Made by a program: the position numbers and the translations under genes
The notes under the pieces: model-generated
The model's database searches: none
The model's input: the letters and a program-made list of their open reading frames with translations, nothing else
Told to the model about the DNA's origin: nothing
Shown: piece after piece, positions 11,622 through 21,269 of the stretch
Layout: each line of letters begins with the position of its first letter
How positions within the stretch are numbered: position 1 is the first letter of the stretch
Origin: Streptomyces genisteinicus
GTDB taxonomy: Bacteria > Actinomycetota > Actinomycetes > Streptomycetales > Streptomycetaceae
Assembly: GCF_014489615.1 (NCBI RefSeq)
Contig: NZ_CP060825.1
Location: 1,109,001 to 1,173,000, forward strand
DNA length: 64,000 nucleotides
Reading direction: 5' to 3'

Positions 11622-13397
11622 TCACGCCTCCTTCGGGTCGGTGGGGACGGACACGCGGCGGGAACGGCGCAGCGGAGGCTTGGCGCCGAGCCGCTTCGGG
11701 TCGAGGCCGGACCACTTGTGGCCGCTCGCGAAGAACTTCGTCCGCGCGAGGATCGTCATCAGCGGCTTGGTGAAGAAGAAGACCACCACGACGTCGAGCA
11801 GCGTCGTCAGACCCAGCGTGAAGGCGAAGCCCTGCACCTTGCCGACGGTGACGACGAACAGCACGACGGCGGAGAGGAACGACACGAAGTCGGAGACGAG
11901 GATCGTGCGCCGCGCCCGCGGCCAGGCACGCTCGACGGCCGGGCGCAGGGTGCGTCCCTCGCGGATCTCGTCCCGGATGCGTTCGAAGTACACGATGAAC
12001 GAGTCGGCGGTGATACCGATGGCCACGATGGCACCGCAGACGGCCGGCAGGTTCAGCGCGAAGCCGATGGCCGGGCCGAGCAGCGCCATGAGCGTGTACG
12101 TCAGGATCGCGGAGGCCAGCAGGCTCAGGATCGCGATCAGCGACAGGCCGCGGTAGTAGACGACCAGGTACACGATGACGAGCGCGAGGCCGATGGCACC
12201 GGCGATGAGGCCGGCCTGGAGCTGCTCCCCGCCGAGCGCGGCGGTGACGGTGGTGACGCTCTGCTCCTCGAAGGTCAGGGGCAGGGCACCGTAGGAGAGG
12301 ATGTTGCCCAGGTTCTGGGCGGACTCCTGGGTGAAGTCACCGGTGATCTCGGCGCTGGCGCTCAGCGTCTGGTTCACCTGGGGGGCCGAGACCACTTCGC
12401 CGTCGAGGACGATGGCGAACTGGTTCATCGGGGGCTGCTGCTGCGACAGGCGGCTGGTGATGGTGGAGAACTTCTTGGCGCCGGAGTCGGTGAACTCCAT
12501 CGTGACCTTCCACAGGCCACGCTGCTGGTCGAGCTCGCCCTTGGCGTCGTCGACGTCCTTGCCGTCCACCTCGGCCGGGCCGAGGATGTACTTCTCCCAC
12601 TGGTCGGCGCTGTTCATGCCGCAGGCGACGGTGGTGTCGGCGGGCTTGACGTTGTCCCCGAGCGTGCCGCGGACCTTGTCGTCGGAGCAGTCCAGCTCGG
12701 CGAACTTCTTCTGGAGCGCGGCGGTGGCCGGGTCGGCCGACGGGTCCGGCGCGGGGGTGTCGGACGGCGCCGGGCTCTCGGATGCCTCCGGCTCGCCGGA
12801 ACCCGACGGCGACGGGGTGGCGGCCGGGGCCTTCAGGCCCTCGGTGACCGCGCGGCCCTGGGTGGTCGCGGAGGGGGACGGTGCGCCGGCCTCCGGCTTG
12901 TCCGTGGCCTTGTCGCCGTCGGCGGGCTTGCCGGACTCCGAGGCGCTCGGGCTGGGGCTCGGGGCGGGCTGCTCCTGGTTCGGGGCGCCGGCCGCGACCG
13001 TCAGCACCGGCCGGAAGTAGAGCTGGGCGGTGGTGCCGACCTGCTCCCGGGCCTGCTGGGAGTTGGTCCCCTTGGGGATGTTGACGATGATGTTCGAGTC
13101 GCCCTGGGTCTGAACCTCGGCCTCGGAGACACCCAGACCATTGACACGGCGCTCGATGATGCCGACCGCGGTGTTCATGTTGGTCTCGTTGATGGCGTTC
13201 GGGGCGCCCGGCTGGTTCTTCGCCTCGAGCGTGATGGTCGTACCGCCCGCCAGGTCGATGCCCAGGCGCGGCGTGAGCTGACCCGCCCAGAACATGCCGC
13301 CCGTGAGCGCGACCATGGCGATCAGGATCAGAGCCAGGGCGCGCCCCGGCTTCCCCTGAGACCCCGTGGGCCTTCGGCCCCTGTTCGGTGCTGCCAC
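11622..13397 (-). CDS. secD: Protein-export membrane protein SecD
   Basis: A 591-residue Sec translocon accessory protein. After the first membrane helix come the motif LGIDLAGGTTITLE, a large extracytoplasmic P1 domain, and a C-terminal six-helix core with ITADSFIVYFERIRDEIREG. An acidic Pro/Ser/Ala-rich insertion of about 130 residues (roughly 120-250) breaks the P1 domain. Such insertions are common in streptomycete SecD but absent from E. coli. I start at the GTG giving VAAPNRGRR rather than the longer arginine-rich extension. Confidence 0.94.
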   Translation of the reverse strand: MAAPNRGRRPTGSQGKPGRALALILIAMVALTGGMFWAGQLTPRLGIDLAGGTTITLEAKNQPGAPNAINETNMNTAVGIIERRVNGLGVSEAEVQTQGDSNIIVNIPKGTNSQQAREQVGTTAQLYFRPVLTVAAGAPNQEQPAPSPSPSASESGKPADGDKATDKPEAGAPSPSATTQGRAVTEGLKAPAATPSPSGSGEPEASESPAPSDTPAPDPSADPATAALQKKFAELDCSDDKVRGTLGDNVKPADTTVACGMNSADQWEKYILGPAEVDGKDVDDAKGELDQQRGLWKVTMEFTDSGAKKFSTITSRLSQQQPPMNQFAIVLDGEVVSAPQVNQTLSASAEITGDFTQESAQNLGNILSYGALPLTFEEQSVTTVTAALGGEQLQAGLIAGAIGLALVIVYLVVYYRGLSLIAILSLLASAILTYTLMALLGPAIGFALNLPAVCGAIVAIGITADSFIVYFERIRDEIREGRTLRPAVERAWPRARRTILVSDFVSFLSAVVLFVVTVGKVQGFAFTLGLTTLLDVVVVFFFTKPLMTILARTKFFASGHKWSGLDPKRLGAKPPLRRSRRVSVPTDPKEA

Positions 13398-13496
13398 CTT
13401 CTCGTTTCTCCCTGTCCAACCGCCCCGGCGCCGGGTGTGCGCCGCGGCGGCCACGAAGTGTTGTGGGGCCTGCCCCCGGGTTGCGTCGGCACGACC

Positions 13497-13535
13497 CGGG
13501 GACCGCGCGGCGCCCGTGCGCCGCGGCGGTCCCCG
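13497..13535 (-). terminator. Hairpin between yajC and secD (terminator or attenuator)
   Basis: The arms CGGGGACCGCGCGGCGC and GCGCCGC-G-GCGGTCCCCG pair over 17 bp with a single bulged G and a 4-base loop, directly beyond the yajC stop. It may partly separate yajC from secDF or set their ratio. Confidence 0.6.
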
Positions 13536-13542
13536 ATCATGA

Positions 13543-14004
13543 CTACTTCGCGTCGCCCTCGCCGTCGGCCTTGCCGTCGGTCCTGGCGTCCTTGGCCTCG
13601 TCGGCGTCGTCCTTCTTGCCCAGGTCGACGCGGTCGGAGTCCGCGGAGGCGTCGTCGGAGCCGGCGGTCAGCGAGGAGGCGTCGTCCGGGACGACGGTGG
13701 AGCCGTCGTCGTGGGCGTCGTCGTCACCGTGGACGATGCGGTTGTACTCCTCGTCGGAGAGGACCGCGCCGACGGCGTTCTTGCCGAAGACGAGGTGCAC
13801 GCCGGGCGCCGCCTCGAGGAGGACCGTGTCGTCGTTGACCTCCTTGACGGTCGCGTACATGCCACCGATGGTCCGCACTCCGGTGCCGGGCTGCATCGAG
13901 TCGCGCATGTTCGCGGCTGCCTGCTGCTTCTTCTTGGCGGAGCGGGTCATCAGGAACATGGCCCCGATGAGCACGATGAAGGGGAGGAGGGTCAAGATAT
14001 CCAC
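13543..14004 (-). CDS. yajC: Preprotein translocase subunit YajC
   Basis: A small single-span component of the SecDF-YajC complex, 153 residues. The N-terminal membrane segment is LTLLPFIVLIGAMFLM, followed by the basic RSAKKKQQ stretch and the conserved MQPGTGVRTIGGMYATV core. The C-terminal 60 residues are very acidic (many Asp, Glu, Ser) and presumably disordered. The GTG start follows GAAGGAA. It lies just upstream of secD, as in most bacteria. Confidence 0.93.
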   Translation of the reverse strand: MDILTLLPFIVLIGAMFLMTRSAKKKQQAAANMRDSMQPGTGVRTIGGMYATVKEVNDDTVLLEAAPGVHLVFGKNAVGAVLSDEEYNRIVHGDDDAHDDGSTVVPDDASSLTAGSDDASADSDRVDLGKKDDADEAKDARTDGKADGEGDAK

Positions 14005-14168
14005 GGCGGGGAATTCCTTCGCACGACCGCGCTGACGAACGGCCTGTATACGGGGGTGGGCACGCCGTCCCTGGAAGGGCGGCATCGGCGGAGTCTAAGC
14101 GAGTCCGCATCACTGGAACAACGCCCAGCATCCCACCGGGGTTCCGCACCGGACGACTCTCCTCGCCG

Positions 14169-15239
14169 TCACGCCCCGAAGAGCCCCTGTTGTCCGCTTG
14201 CGCCCGGCGCCTGCTGGGGCGGGGTGAGTCCGAGGTGGGCCCAGGCCGCCGGTGTGGCCACCCGTCCCCGGGGCGTCCGGGCCAGCAGTCCCTCCCGGAC
14301 CAGGAACGGCTCGGCGACCTCCTCCACCGTCTCCCGTTCCTCACCGACCGCGACGGCGAGGGTGGACAGGCCCACCGGGCCGCCGCCGAACAGCTTGAGC
14401 AGCGCCTGCAGCACGGCGCGGTCGAGCCGGTCCAGACCCCGGCTGTCCACCTCGTACACGGCGAGGGCGGCAGCCGCCACCTCACGGTTGACGAGCCCGT
14501 CCGCCTTGACCTGGGCGTAGTCCCGCACACGGCGCAGCAGCCGGTTGGCGATACGGGGGGTACCACGGGAGCGTCCGGCGATCTCGGCCGCACCCTCCGC
14601 GTCGATCCCCACGTCCAGCAGCTGCGCGGACCGGTGGAGCACCCGCTCCAGCTCCGCGGGCTCGTAGAACTCCATGTGGGCGGTGAAGCCGAAGCGGTCG
14701 CGCAGCGGCGGCGGCAGCAGACCCGCCCGGGTCGTGGCGCCGACCAGCGTGAACGGCGGGAGCTCCAGCGGGATGGCGGTGGCTCCGGGGCCCTTGCCGA
14801 CGATCACGTCGACCCGGAAGTCCTCCATGGCCATGTACAGCATCTCCTCGGCCGGCCGGGACATCCGGTGGATCTCGTCGAGGAAGAGGACCTCGCCCTC
14901 CTGGAGGGAGGAGAGGATCGCCGCGAGGTCGCCCGCGTGCTGGATGGCGGGGCCCGAGGTGATCCGGATCGGTGCGTTCATCTCGGCGGCGATGATCATC
15001 GACAGGGTGGTCTTGCCGAGGCCCGGGGCCCCCGAGAGCAGCACGTGGTCGGCGGTGGCGCCGCGGGCCAGGGCCGCCTTGAGCACCAGGTCGAGCTGTT
15101 CGCGCACCCGCTCCTGGCCGACGAACTCGTGCAGCGACTTCGGGCGCAGGGCGGCCTCCACGGCCTGGTCCTCGCCGTCGGCCGACGGGCCGACGAGGCG
15201 CTGCTCGGTGTCGGCGGTGGTGTCGTCGTCCCAGTTCAC
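14169..15239 (-). CDS. ruvB: Holliday junction branch-migration DNA helicase RuvB
   Basis: The hexameric AAA+ motor that works with RuvA on Holliday junctions, 356 residues. Walker A is GAPGLGKTT, Walker [11 protein letters not shown], the sensor region [10 protein letters not shown], and the arginine finger region [24 protein letters not shown]-terminal winged helix binds DNA. I start at the GTG giving VNWDDDTT. It ends the ruvC-ruvA-ruvB run. Confidence 0.96.
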   Translation of the reverse strand: MNWDDDTTADTEQRLVGPSADGEDQAVEAALRPKSLHEFVGQERVREQLDLVLKAALARGATADHVLLSGAPGLGKTTLSMIIAAEMNAPIRITSGPAIQHAGDLAAILSSLQEGEVLFLDEIHRMSRPAEEMLYMAMEDFRVDVIVGKGPGATAIPLELPPFTLVGATTRAGLLPPPLRDRFGFTAHMEFYEPAELERVLHRSAQLLDVGIDAEGAAEIAGRSRGTPRIANRLLRRVRDYAQVKADGLVNREVAAAALAVYEVDSRGLDRLDRAVLQALLKLFGGGPVGLSTLAVAVGEERETVEEVAEPFLVREGLLARTPRGRVATPAAWAHLGLTPPQQAPGASGQQGLFGA

Positions 15240-15372
15240 GTGGTGTCTTCTGCCTTCTTGCGCGGATGGTGACGGGTGCCCCGGACGGGGCGTGAGCAGG
15301 GGCCCGGCCGGGGGCGGGGGGCTCGGGTGCCGGCGCGGGGGCGCGTCCACCGAAGGGCCGGGCGCCGGCCGG

Positions 15373-15981
15373 TCAGCGGGTGCGGTTCAGCGTCTGCAGG
15401 GCGGCGCGCAGGAGCGGTCCGACGGCGGGGGCGGGGCCCATGGACTCCGCCTGGGGGGCGACGGCGGTGACGGCCTCGTCCGCCTCACGGGTGGCGTATC
15501 CGAGGCCCAGCAGGGCGGCGTGGAGCTGGTCGCGCCAGGACTGGGTCACCGGGGCGCCGACGGCGGGGACGGTGCCCAGCGGCTCGCCGAGGCGGTCCTT
15601 GAGCTCCAGGAGCAGCTTCTGGGCGCCCTTCTTCCCGATGCCCGGCACGGCGGTGAGGGCCTTCTCGTCGGCGGTGGCGACCGCCACCCGCAGTGCGTCC
15701 GGGGTGTGGACGGCGAGCATCGCCTGGGCGAGGCGGGGACCGACCCCGCTCGCCGTCTGGAGCAGCTCGAACACCTGGCGTTCGTCGTCGTCGGCGAAGC
15801 CGTACAGGGTGAGCGAGTCCTCGCGGACCACCAGGGAGGTCGCGAGTCTGGCCTCCTGGCCGACGCGCAGGGTGGAGAGGGTGTTCGGGGCGCACTGCAC
15901 GGCCATCCCGATGCCGCCGACCTCGATCACCGCGGTGGTGGGGGCGAGTGCGGCGACGGGGCCGCTCACAAAGGCGATCAT
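15373..15981 (-). CDS. ruvA: Holliday junction DNA-binding protein RuvA
   Basis: A 202-residue tetrameric junction-binding protein that loads RuvB. The N-terminal OB-fold starts [12 protein letters not shown]. Helix-hairpin-helix motifs are seen in [14 protein letters not shown] and [19 protein letters not shown] flexible linker leads to the C-terminal RuvB-binding domain ([15 protein letters not shown]). Its ATG overlaps the ruvC stop as ATGA, indicating coupled translation. Confidence 0.95.
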   Translation of the reverse strand: MIAFVSGPVAALAPTTAVIEVGGIGMAVQCAPNTLSTLRVGQEARLATSLVVREDSLTLYGFADDDERQVFELLQTASGVGPRLAQAMLAVHTPDALRVAVATADEKALTAVPGIGKKGAQKLLLELKDRLGEPLGTVPAVGAPVTQSWRDQLHAALLGLGYATREADEAVTAVAPQAESMGPAPAVGPLLRAALQTLNRTR

Positions 15982-16541
15982 GCGGTCGGGCCTTTCCTGA
16001 CGGGCGGAACGTGGGCGGCGGGCCGGGCGGCCCGGTGGGCCGTCACCGCCTGCTGGAGGCGGTTCTGCGCGGGGGCGCGCCAGATGTGGCAGATGGCGAG
16101 GGCGAGGGCGTCGGCCGCGTCGGCGGGCTTCGGCGGTGCGTCGAGCCGCAGCAGCCGGGTGACCATGGCCCCGACCTGCGCCTTGTCGGCACGGCCGCTC
16201 CCGGTGACGGCGGCCTTGACCTCGCTGGGGGTGTGCAGGGCGACGGGCAGGCCGCGCCGGGACGCGCAGAGCATGGCGACCGCGCTGGCCTGGGCGGTGC
16301 CCATGACCGTGCGGACGTTGTGCTGGCTGAAGACGCGCTCCACGACGACGATGTCCGGCCGGTGCTCGTCCAGCCAGGCCTCGATGCCCTGCTCGACGGC
16401 GACCAGGCGGCGGCCCAGCTCCTCGTCGGACGGGGTGCGCACGACGCCGACGCCCCGCATGGTCAGCGGACGGCCGGCCACGCCCTCGACGACGCCGACA
16501 CCGCACCGCGTCAGCCCGGGGTCCACACCGAGTACGCGCAC
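15978..16541 (-). CDS. ruvC: Crossover junction endodeoxyribonuclease RuvC
   Basis: The Holliday junction resolvase, 187 residues with an RNase H-like fold. The first catalytic Asp is in [12 protein letters not shown], later acidic residues are in VVVERVF, and the C-terminal acidic pair is within [12 protein letters not shown]. The GTG start is preceded by GGAGAAGGGGGG. It is the first gene of ruvCAB and lies downstream of yebC across a strong hairpin. Confidence 0.95.
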   Translation of the reverse strand: MRVLGVDPGLTRCGVGVVEGVAGRPLTMRGVGVVRTPSDEELGRRLVAVEQGIEAWLDEHRPDIVVVERVFSQHNVRTVMGTAQASAVAMLCASRRGLPVALHTPSEVKAAVTGSGRADKAQVGAMVTRLLRLDAPPKPADAADALALAICHIWRAPAQNRLQQAVTAHRAARPAAHVPPVRKGPTA

Positions 16542-16609
16542 GCCGTCCCCCCTTCTCCGGTTCTCCGGTCACCTGTTCGTGCAGGCTATCGGCTGCCGCC
16601 GACAACGCG

Positions 16610-16649
16610 CGGACGGGCCGACGGGGGTGTCTCCCCGTCGGCCCGTCCG
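16610..16649 (-). terminator. Terminator between yebC and ruvC
   Basis: A perfect 17-bp stem (CGGACGGGCCGACGGGG and its complement) with a 6-base loop lies 22 bases beyond the yebC stop. ruvCAB therefore probably has its own promoter or is reached only by readthrough. Confidence 0.85.
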
Positions 16650-16671
16650 GTGGCGCCGTTGTGAGGCCGCG

Positions 16672-17424
16672 TCAGGCGTCGACCTTCGCCATGACGTCGT
16701 CGGACACGTCGAAGTTGGCGAAGACGTTCTGCACGTCGTCGCTGTCCTCCAGCGCGTCGATCAGCTTGAAGATCTTGCGCGCGCCCTCCTCGTCCAGCTC
16801 GACCTGCATGGTCGGGACGAAGTTGGCCTCGGCCGAGTCGTAGTCGATGCCGGCCTCCTGCAGTGCGGTGCGGACGCCGACCAGGTCGGTGGCCTCGCTG
16901 AGCACCTCGAAGGACTCGCCGATGTCGTTGACCTCCTCGGCGCCGGCGTCGAGGACGGCTCCGAGGACGTCGTCCTCGGACAGTTCACCCTTGGGGACGA
17001 TGACGACGCCCTTGCGGTTGAACAGGTAGGACACCGAGCCCGGGTCGGCCATGGAGCCGCCGTTGCGCGTCATGGCGACGCGGACGTCGGACGCGGCACG
17101 GTTGCGGTTGTCGGTGAGGCACTCGATGAGCACCGCGACACCGTTGGGCCCGTAGCCCTCGTACATGATCGTCTCGTAGTCGACGCCGCCGGCCTCGAGG
17201 CCACCGCCGCGCTTGACCGCCGAGTCGATGTTCTTGTTGGGCACCGAGCTCTTCTTCGCCTTCTGGATGGCGTCGAAGAGGGTCGGGTTGCCGTCGATGT
17301 CGGCGCCGCCGGTACGCGCCGCCACCTCGATGTTCTTGATCAGCTTCGCGAAGAGCTTGCCGCGCTTGGCGTCGATCACGGCCTTCTTGTGCTTCGTCGT
17401 AGCCCATTTAGAGTGGCCGGACAT
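16672..17424 (-). CDS. YebC/PmpR family transcriptional or translational regulator
   Basis: A 250-residue three-domain cytoplasmic protein with the family start [22 protein letters not shown] and later [14 protein letters not shown]. Family members act as DNA-binding regulators, and recent work links some to relief of ribosome stalling. Its neighbours here (ruv and pdx) match the usual actinobacterial context. The ATG start is well supported. Confidence 0.93.
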   Translation of the reverse strand: MSGHSKWATTKHKKAVIDAKRGKLFAKLIKNIEVAARTGGADIDGNPTLFDAIQKAKKSSVPNKNIDSAVKRGGGLEAGGVDYETIMYEGYGPNGVAVLIECLTDNRNRAASDVRVAMTRNGGSMADPGSVSYLFNRKGVVIVPKGELSEDDVLGAVLDAGAEEVNDIGESFEVLSEATDLVGVRTALQEAGIDYDSAEANFVPTMQVELDEEGARKIFKLIDALEDSDDVQNVFANFDVSDDVMAKVDA

Positions 17425-17486
17425 CTGCCTGTCTCCTTCGCGTAACCCTTTACTGAACGAACCCCAGAGATCCTACCGGGATCGGG

Positions 17487-18071
17487 TCACCTGCCCGCGC
17501 GCACCATCTCGACGAAAAGCGCGTGGACGCGGTGGTCCCCGGTGAGCTCCGGGTGGAACGAGGTGGCGAGCACGGCGCCCTGCCGGACGGCGACGATGTG
17601 GCCGCCGTGCTCGGCGAGCACCTCGGTCTCCGCGCCGACGGACTCCACCCAGGGGGCCCGGATGAAGACGCCCTCCACGGGACCGACGCCGGTCACCTCG
17701 ACCGTGGCCTCGAAGGACTCGTTCTGGCGGCCGAAGGCGTTGCGGCGCACGATCATGTCGATGCCGCCGAGGGTCTCCTGGCCCGACCGCGGGTCGAGGA
17801 TCTTGTCGGCGAGCATGATCAGGCCGGCGCAGGTGCCGTAGACGGGCAGCCCGGCCGCGATGCGCTCGCGCAGCGGCTCCATCATGCCGAAGAGGTTCGC
17901 GAGCTTGGACATGGTCGTGGACTCGCCGCCGGGGATCACCAGGCCGTCGACCCCGGCCAGCTCCTCGGGCCGCCGGACCGGCCTGGCCACGGCGTCCGCC
18001 GCGGCCAGGGCGATCAGGTGCTCCCGGACGTCGCCCTGGAGAGCCAGGACACCGATCACGGGTGAGGTCAT
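17487..18071 (-). CDS. pdxT: Pyridoxal 5'-phosphate synthase glutaminase subunit PdxT
   Basis: A class I glutamine amidotransferase, 194 residues, that supplies ammonia to PdxS for deoxyxylulose-independent PLP synthesis. [22 protein letters not shown], the nucleophile Cys in YGTCAGLI and the His-Glu of SFHPELTGD are all present. The ATG overlaps the pdxS stop, as expected for two subunits of one complex. Confidence 0.96.
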   Translation of the reverse strand: MTSPVIGVLALQGDVREHLIALAAADAVARPVRRPEELAGVDGLVIPGGESTTMSKLANLFGMMEPLRERIAAGLPVYGTCAGLIMLADKILDPRSGQETLGGIDMIVRRNAFGRQNESFEATVEVTGVGPVEGVFIRAPWVESVGAETEVLAEHGGHIVAVRQGAVLATSFHPELTGDHRVHALFVEMVRAGR

Positions 18072-18988
18072 CACCAGCCCCGGTTCGCGTAGCGCTCGGC
18101 CTCGGGGAGGGTGTCGCAGTTGATGCCGACCATGGCCTCGCCCAGGTTCCGGGAGGCGTCCGCGATGATCTTCGGGTCGTCGTAGAACGTGGTCGCCTTG
18201 ACGATGGCGGCGGCCCGCTTCGCCGGGTCGCCGGACTTGAAGATGCCGGAACCGACGAAGACGCCCTCGGCGCCGAGCTGGCGCATCAGCGCGGCGTCCG
18301 CGGGGGTGGCGACACCGCCGGCGGAGAACAGCACCACGGGGAGCTTGCCGAGCTCGGCGACCTCCTTGACGAGCTCGTACGGCGCGCGCAGGTCCTTGGC
18401 GGCGGCGAAGAGCTCGTTGTTGTCGAAGCCGCGCAGGCGGGCGATCTCGTTCTTGATCTGGCGCAGGTGACGGACGGCCTCGACGACGTTGCCGGTGCCG
18501 GCCTCGCCCTTGGAGCGGATCATGGCCGCGCCCTCGGCGATCCGGCGCAGGGCCTCGCCGAGGTTGGTGGCACCGCAGACGAAGGGCGTGGTGAAGGCCC
18601 ACTTGTCGGAGTGGTTGACCTCGTCGGCCGGGGTGAGGACCTCGGACTCGTCGATGTAGTCGACGCCGAGGGACTGGAGCACCTGGGCCTCGACGAAGTG
18701 GCCGATGCGGGACTTGGCCATGACGGGGATGGAGACCGCCCCGATGATCTCCTCGATCATGTTCGGGTCGGACATCCGGGCCACTCCGCCGTCCTTGCGG
18801 ATGTCGGCGGGCACCCGCTCCAGCGCCATGACCGCGACGGCGCCGGCGTCCTCGGCGATCTTCGCCTGCTCGGCGTTGACCACGTCCATGATCACACCGC
18901 CCTTGAGCTGCTCGGCCATGCCGCGCTTGACGCGGGAGGTTCCGGTCGCCGGGGCGTCGGCGGGCTGCGGGGTGGGGTTGACGGACAC
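18071..18988 (-). CDS. pdxS: Pyridoxal 5'-phosphate synthase lyase subunit PdxS
   Basis: The synthase subunit forming PLP from ribose 5-phosphate, glyceraldehyde 3-phosphate and ammonia. It is a 305-residue TIM barrel with [18 protein letters not shown], the catalytic-lysine segments [13 protein letters not shown] and [10 protein letters not shown], and the phosphate-binding [12 protein letters not shown] at 19000 is possible, but it lacks a ribosome-binding site. The GTG at 18988 has GAGGTCC at good spacing and gives VSVNPTPQ. Confidence 0.95.
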   Translation of the reverse strand: MSVNPTPQPADAPATGTSRVKRGMAEQLKGGVIMDVVNAEQAKIAEDAGAVAVMALERVPADIRKDGGVARMSDPNMIEEIIGAVSIPVMAKSRIGHFVEAQVLQSLGVDYIDESEVLTPADEVNHSDKWAFTTPFVCGATNLGEALRRIAEGAAMIRSKGEAGTGNVVEAVRHLRQIKNEIARLRGFDNNELFAAAKDLRAPYELVKEVAELGKLPVVLFSAGGVATPADAALMRQLGAEGVFVGSGIFKSGDPAKRAAAIVKATTFYDDPKIIADASRNLGEAMVGINCDTLPEAERYANRGW

Positions 18989-19343
18989 GGAGGACCTCAC
19001 TCGATGACGACGATGCGATGCGTCCCTGATGGAACAGCCACGGACCAGTCCACATCAAGGGCCAATGAACAGGCGGTGGATCGTTTTGGAGCGCCGAGGA
19101 GGAGGCCGGAGGGCTCCTGAGGGGGTCACAGGGCCGTTCCGCGCCGCACGGAGCAGGCCAAAGGGCCGGGGTGACGCGGTTGTTGGGGCGGCGTGCGGCC
19201 GCCGGACGGCCCGAGGCGAGCGGACTCGCGGCGGCCGGACCCGCGTCCGCGCGGGGGCGGTCCGGGCCGGGAGACCGCGCGGGAGGGATCGCCCCGGGGG
19301 CGGGGAGGCGCGGGAACCTCTGGGAGCGGGCTGCGGGAAGGGG
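18989..19343. other. Gap upstream of pdxST
   Basis: This 355-bp gap holds the leader and presumed promoter of pdxST (minus strand). Around 19031-19090 it becomes notably less GC-rich, and it contains the operator-like site described separately. Leftover GC-rich sequence at about 19110-19343 leads to the stop of the next minus-strand gene. I see no coding frame with normal codon use. Confidence 0.5.
19038..19053 (-). promoter_or_regulatory. Candidate operator for pdxST (PdxR/MocR-like half-site)
   Basis: On the minus strand the site reads GTGGACTGGTCCGTGG, with inverted GGAC and GTCC arms around TG. It resembles GTGGACC-type motifs I remember for MocR-family PdxR regulators of pdxST in Actinobacteria. 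It lies about 50 bases before the start. The assignment rests on resemblance only. Confidence 0.35.
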
Positions 19344-19883
19344 TCAGGAGGGGCGGTCGGCCAGCGCTGTCGGGGGCTCGTCGTCCATCTCGAAGGCCAT
19401 CGGGAACGGCGCGTGACCCGCGAGCCGGAACCAGCGCACCTTGCGGTGCCTGCGCAGCGCACGTGCCGCGCGCACCGCGTCGTTGTGGAAGCGCCGGGCC
19501 ATGGGCACCCGCCGTACCGCCTGCGCCAGTTCGGTCGCGGCCTCGTCGCCGCCCGGCACCTCGCGCAGCGCCTCGACCTGCTCGGGCTCGCCGAACACCG
19601 CGCGCAGCGCCGCGCTCAGCTCGCTCTCGGCCACCTCCCGGTGCTCCTCCTCCGACTGCCTCGCGTCGTGTGCGGCCTCGTAGAGGACGATCGACGCGGC
19701 GGGGTCGAGCACACCGGAGGTCGCCAGCTCCTGGGCCACCGAGGCACGGCGCAGGAGCTGCGCGTCGAGGGCGGCGCGCGCCGCGTCGATCCGGGCGTGG
19801 AGCCGGTCGAGCCGGCCGGCGGTCCAGCTGAGGTACATGCCGATCAGCACGAGGGCGACGACGATCCAGATCAAGGTGCTCAC
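19344..19883 (-). CDS. LemA-like membrane-anchored protein
   Basis: A 179-residue protein with an N-terminal membrane helix (STLIWIVVALVLIGMYLSW), then a long helical domain. The pattern RLDRLHARIDAARAALDAQLLRRASVAQELA resembles the LemA family signature of a V-x-N-AW-x2-I-D-x2-L-x-RR type. The C-terminal FHNDAVRAARALRRHR and PFPMAFE fit the end of LemA proteins. LemA function is unknown. The start is weakly supported: a GTG with no clear ribosome-binding site. Confidence 0.65.
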   Translation of the reverse strand: MSTLIWIVVALVLIGMYLSWTAGRLDRLHARIDAARAALDAQLLRRASVAQELATSGVLDPAASIVLYEAAHDARQSEEEHREVAESELSAALRAVFGEPEQVEALREVPGGDEAATELAQAVRRVPMARRFHNDAVRAARALRRHRKVRWFRLAGHAPFPMAFEMDDEPPTALADRPS

Positions 19884-19934
19884 GGGCGGCAAGGCTACCG
19901 GCCGGGCCGTGGCGTGAAGTCACCCCGGGCTGCC

Positions 19935-19998
19935 GGGGGCCGTCCCCGGTCCGCGGGGCGGGCGGCCCGCGCCGCCCCGCGGACCGGGGACGGCCCCC
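19935..19998 (-). terminator. Very long inverted repeat downstream of the mannosyltransferase gene
   Basis: Perfect 27-base arms (19935-19961 and 19972-19998) flank a 10-base loop, an unusually long uninterrupted stem. It is the second of two hairpins after the gene ending at 20106. Confidence 0.75.
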
Positions 19999-20071
19999 CG
20001 CCCTGCCGCGCTCCCCCGCGCCCGGCTCCCGCCCCGCGGCGGGGGCGTCCGGGCACGGCACCGCGCCCCGG

Positions 20072-20099
20072 GACCGGCCCGGTCGTCCCCGGGCCGGTC
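20072..20099 (-). terminator. First hairpin after the mannosyltransferase gene
   Basis: An 11-bp perfect stem (GACCGGCCCGG and its complement) with a 6-base loop lies 7 bases past the stop codon. Confidence 0.65.
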
Positions 20100-20105
20100 G
20101 TGGGC

Positions 20106-21269
20106 TCAGTCGCGGGCGGCGAGGCCGAAGCGGGCGCGCAGGCCGGTGCGTTCGTCGGCGGCGACCGAGGCGGCGCCGTCCGTCACCGTCTCGTAGACCG
20201 CGAGGATGTCCGCGCCGACGGTCGACCAGTCGAAGCGGCGCACGTGCGCGCTGCCCCGGGCGCGCAGTTCCGCGCGCCGCTCCGGGTCCCGCAGCAGCCG
20301 GACCGCCGCGGCGGCCAGCGCGTCGGCGTCCTCGTTCGCGAAGAGCTCCCCCGCCGCGCCCTGGTCCAGCACCTGCGCGAACGCGTCCAGGTCGGCGGCG
20401 AGCACGGGGGCGCCGGCCGACATCGCCTCGACCAGGATGATGCCGAAGCTCTCGCCCCCGGTGTTCGGGGCCACGTACACGTCCACGCTGCGCAGCAGCC
20501 GCGCCTTGTCCTCGTCGCTGACCATCCCGAGGAACTCGACGCGCGAGCGCATCTCGCGGGGCAGCGAGGCGACGGCCTCCTCCTCGTCGCCGCGGCCGGC
20601 GACGAGGAGCCGGGCCCCGGGGTGCTCGGCGAGGATCGCGGGCAGGGCCTTCATCAGCACCGGCAGGCCCTTGCGCGGCTCGTCGATGCGGCCGATGAAG
20701 CCGATGGTGTCCCCCTGCCACTCCTTCTTGGGCTCCGCCTTCTCGAAGAAGCCGACGTCGACGCCGTTGGGGATGACGACCGCGTCGCCGCCGAGGTGCT
20801 CGACGAGGGTGCGCCGCGCGTACTCGCTCACCGCGACGCGGGCGCTGATCTTCTCCAGCGCGGGCTGGAGGATCGGATAGGCGGCGATCATGGCCCGCGA
20901 GCGCGGGTTGGACGTGTGGAAGGTGGCCACGATCGGCCCCTGCGCGGCCCAGCACGAGAGCAGGCCGAGCGACGGGGAGGCGGGCTCGTGGATGTGGATC
21001 ACGTCGAACGTGCCCTCGTGCAGCCAGCGCCGCACCCGGGCCGCCGAGAGGAAGCCGAAGTTGAGCCGGGCCACGGAGCCGTTGTACGGGACCGGGACCG
21101 CGCGGCCGGCGGAGACGACGTACGGCGGCAGCGGTGTGTCGTCGTCGGCGGGGGCGAGGACGGAGACCTCGTGGCCCAGCCGGATGAGGTGCTCGGCGAG
21201 GTCCCTGATGTGGAACTGCACACCGCCGGGCACGTCCCAGGAGTACGGGCAGACGATGCCGATCTTCAC
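20106..21269 (-). CDS. GT4 glycosyltransferase, phosphatidylinositol mannosyltransferase (PimA-like)
   Basis: A 387-residue GT-B fold enzyme expected to transfer mannose from GDP-mannose to phosphatidylinositol on the inner membrane face. The N-terminus has CPYSWDVPGGVQFHI, the middle IGFIGRIDEPRKGLPVL, and the C-terminal donor site has GESFGIILVEAM with the EX7E-type glutamates. The start is a GTG that overlaps the acyltransferase stop by 4 bases. Context with a PI-synthase-type CDP-alcohol phosphotransferase and a lipid A acyltransferase-like gene supports the PIM pathway. Confidence 0.9.
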   Translation of the reverse strand: MKIGIVCPYSWDVPGGVQFHIRDLAEHLIRLGHEVSVLAPADDDTPLPPYVVSAGRAVPVPYNGSVARLNFGFLSAARVRRWLHEGTFDVIHIHEPASPSLGLLSCWAAQGPIVATFHTSNPRSRAMIAAYPILQPALEKISARVAVSEYARRTLVEHLGGDAVVIPNGVDVGFFEKAEPKKEWQGDTIGFIGRIDEPRKGLPVLMKALPAILAEHPGARLLVAGRGDEEEAVASLPREMRSRVEFLGMVSDEDKARLLRSVDVYVAPNTGGESFGIILVEAMSAGAPVLAADLDAFAQVLDQGAAGELFANEDADALAAAAVRLLRDPERRAELRARGSAHVRRFDWSTVGADILAVYETVTDGAASVAADERTGLRARFGLAARD

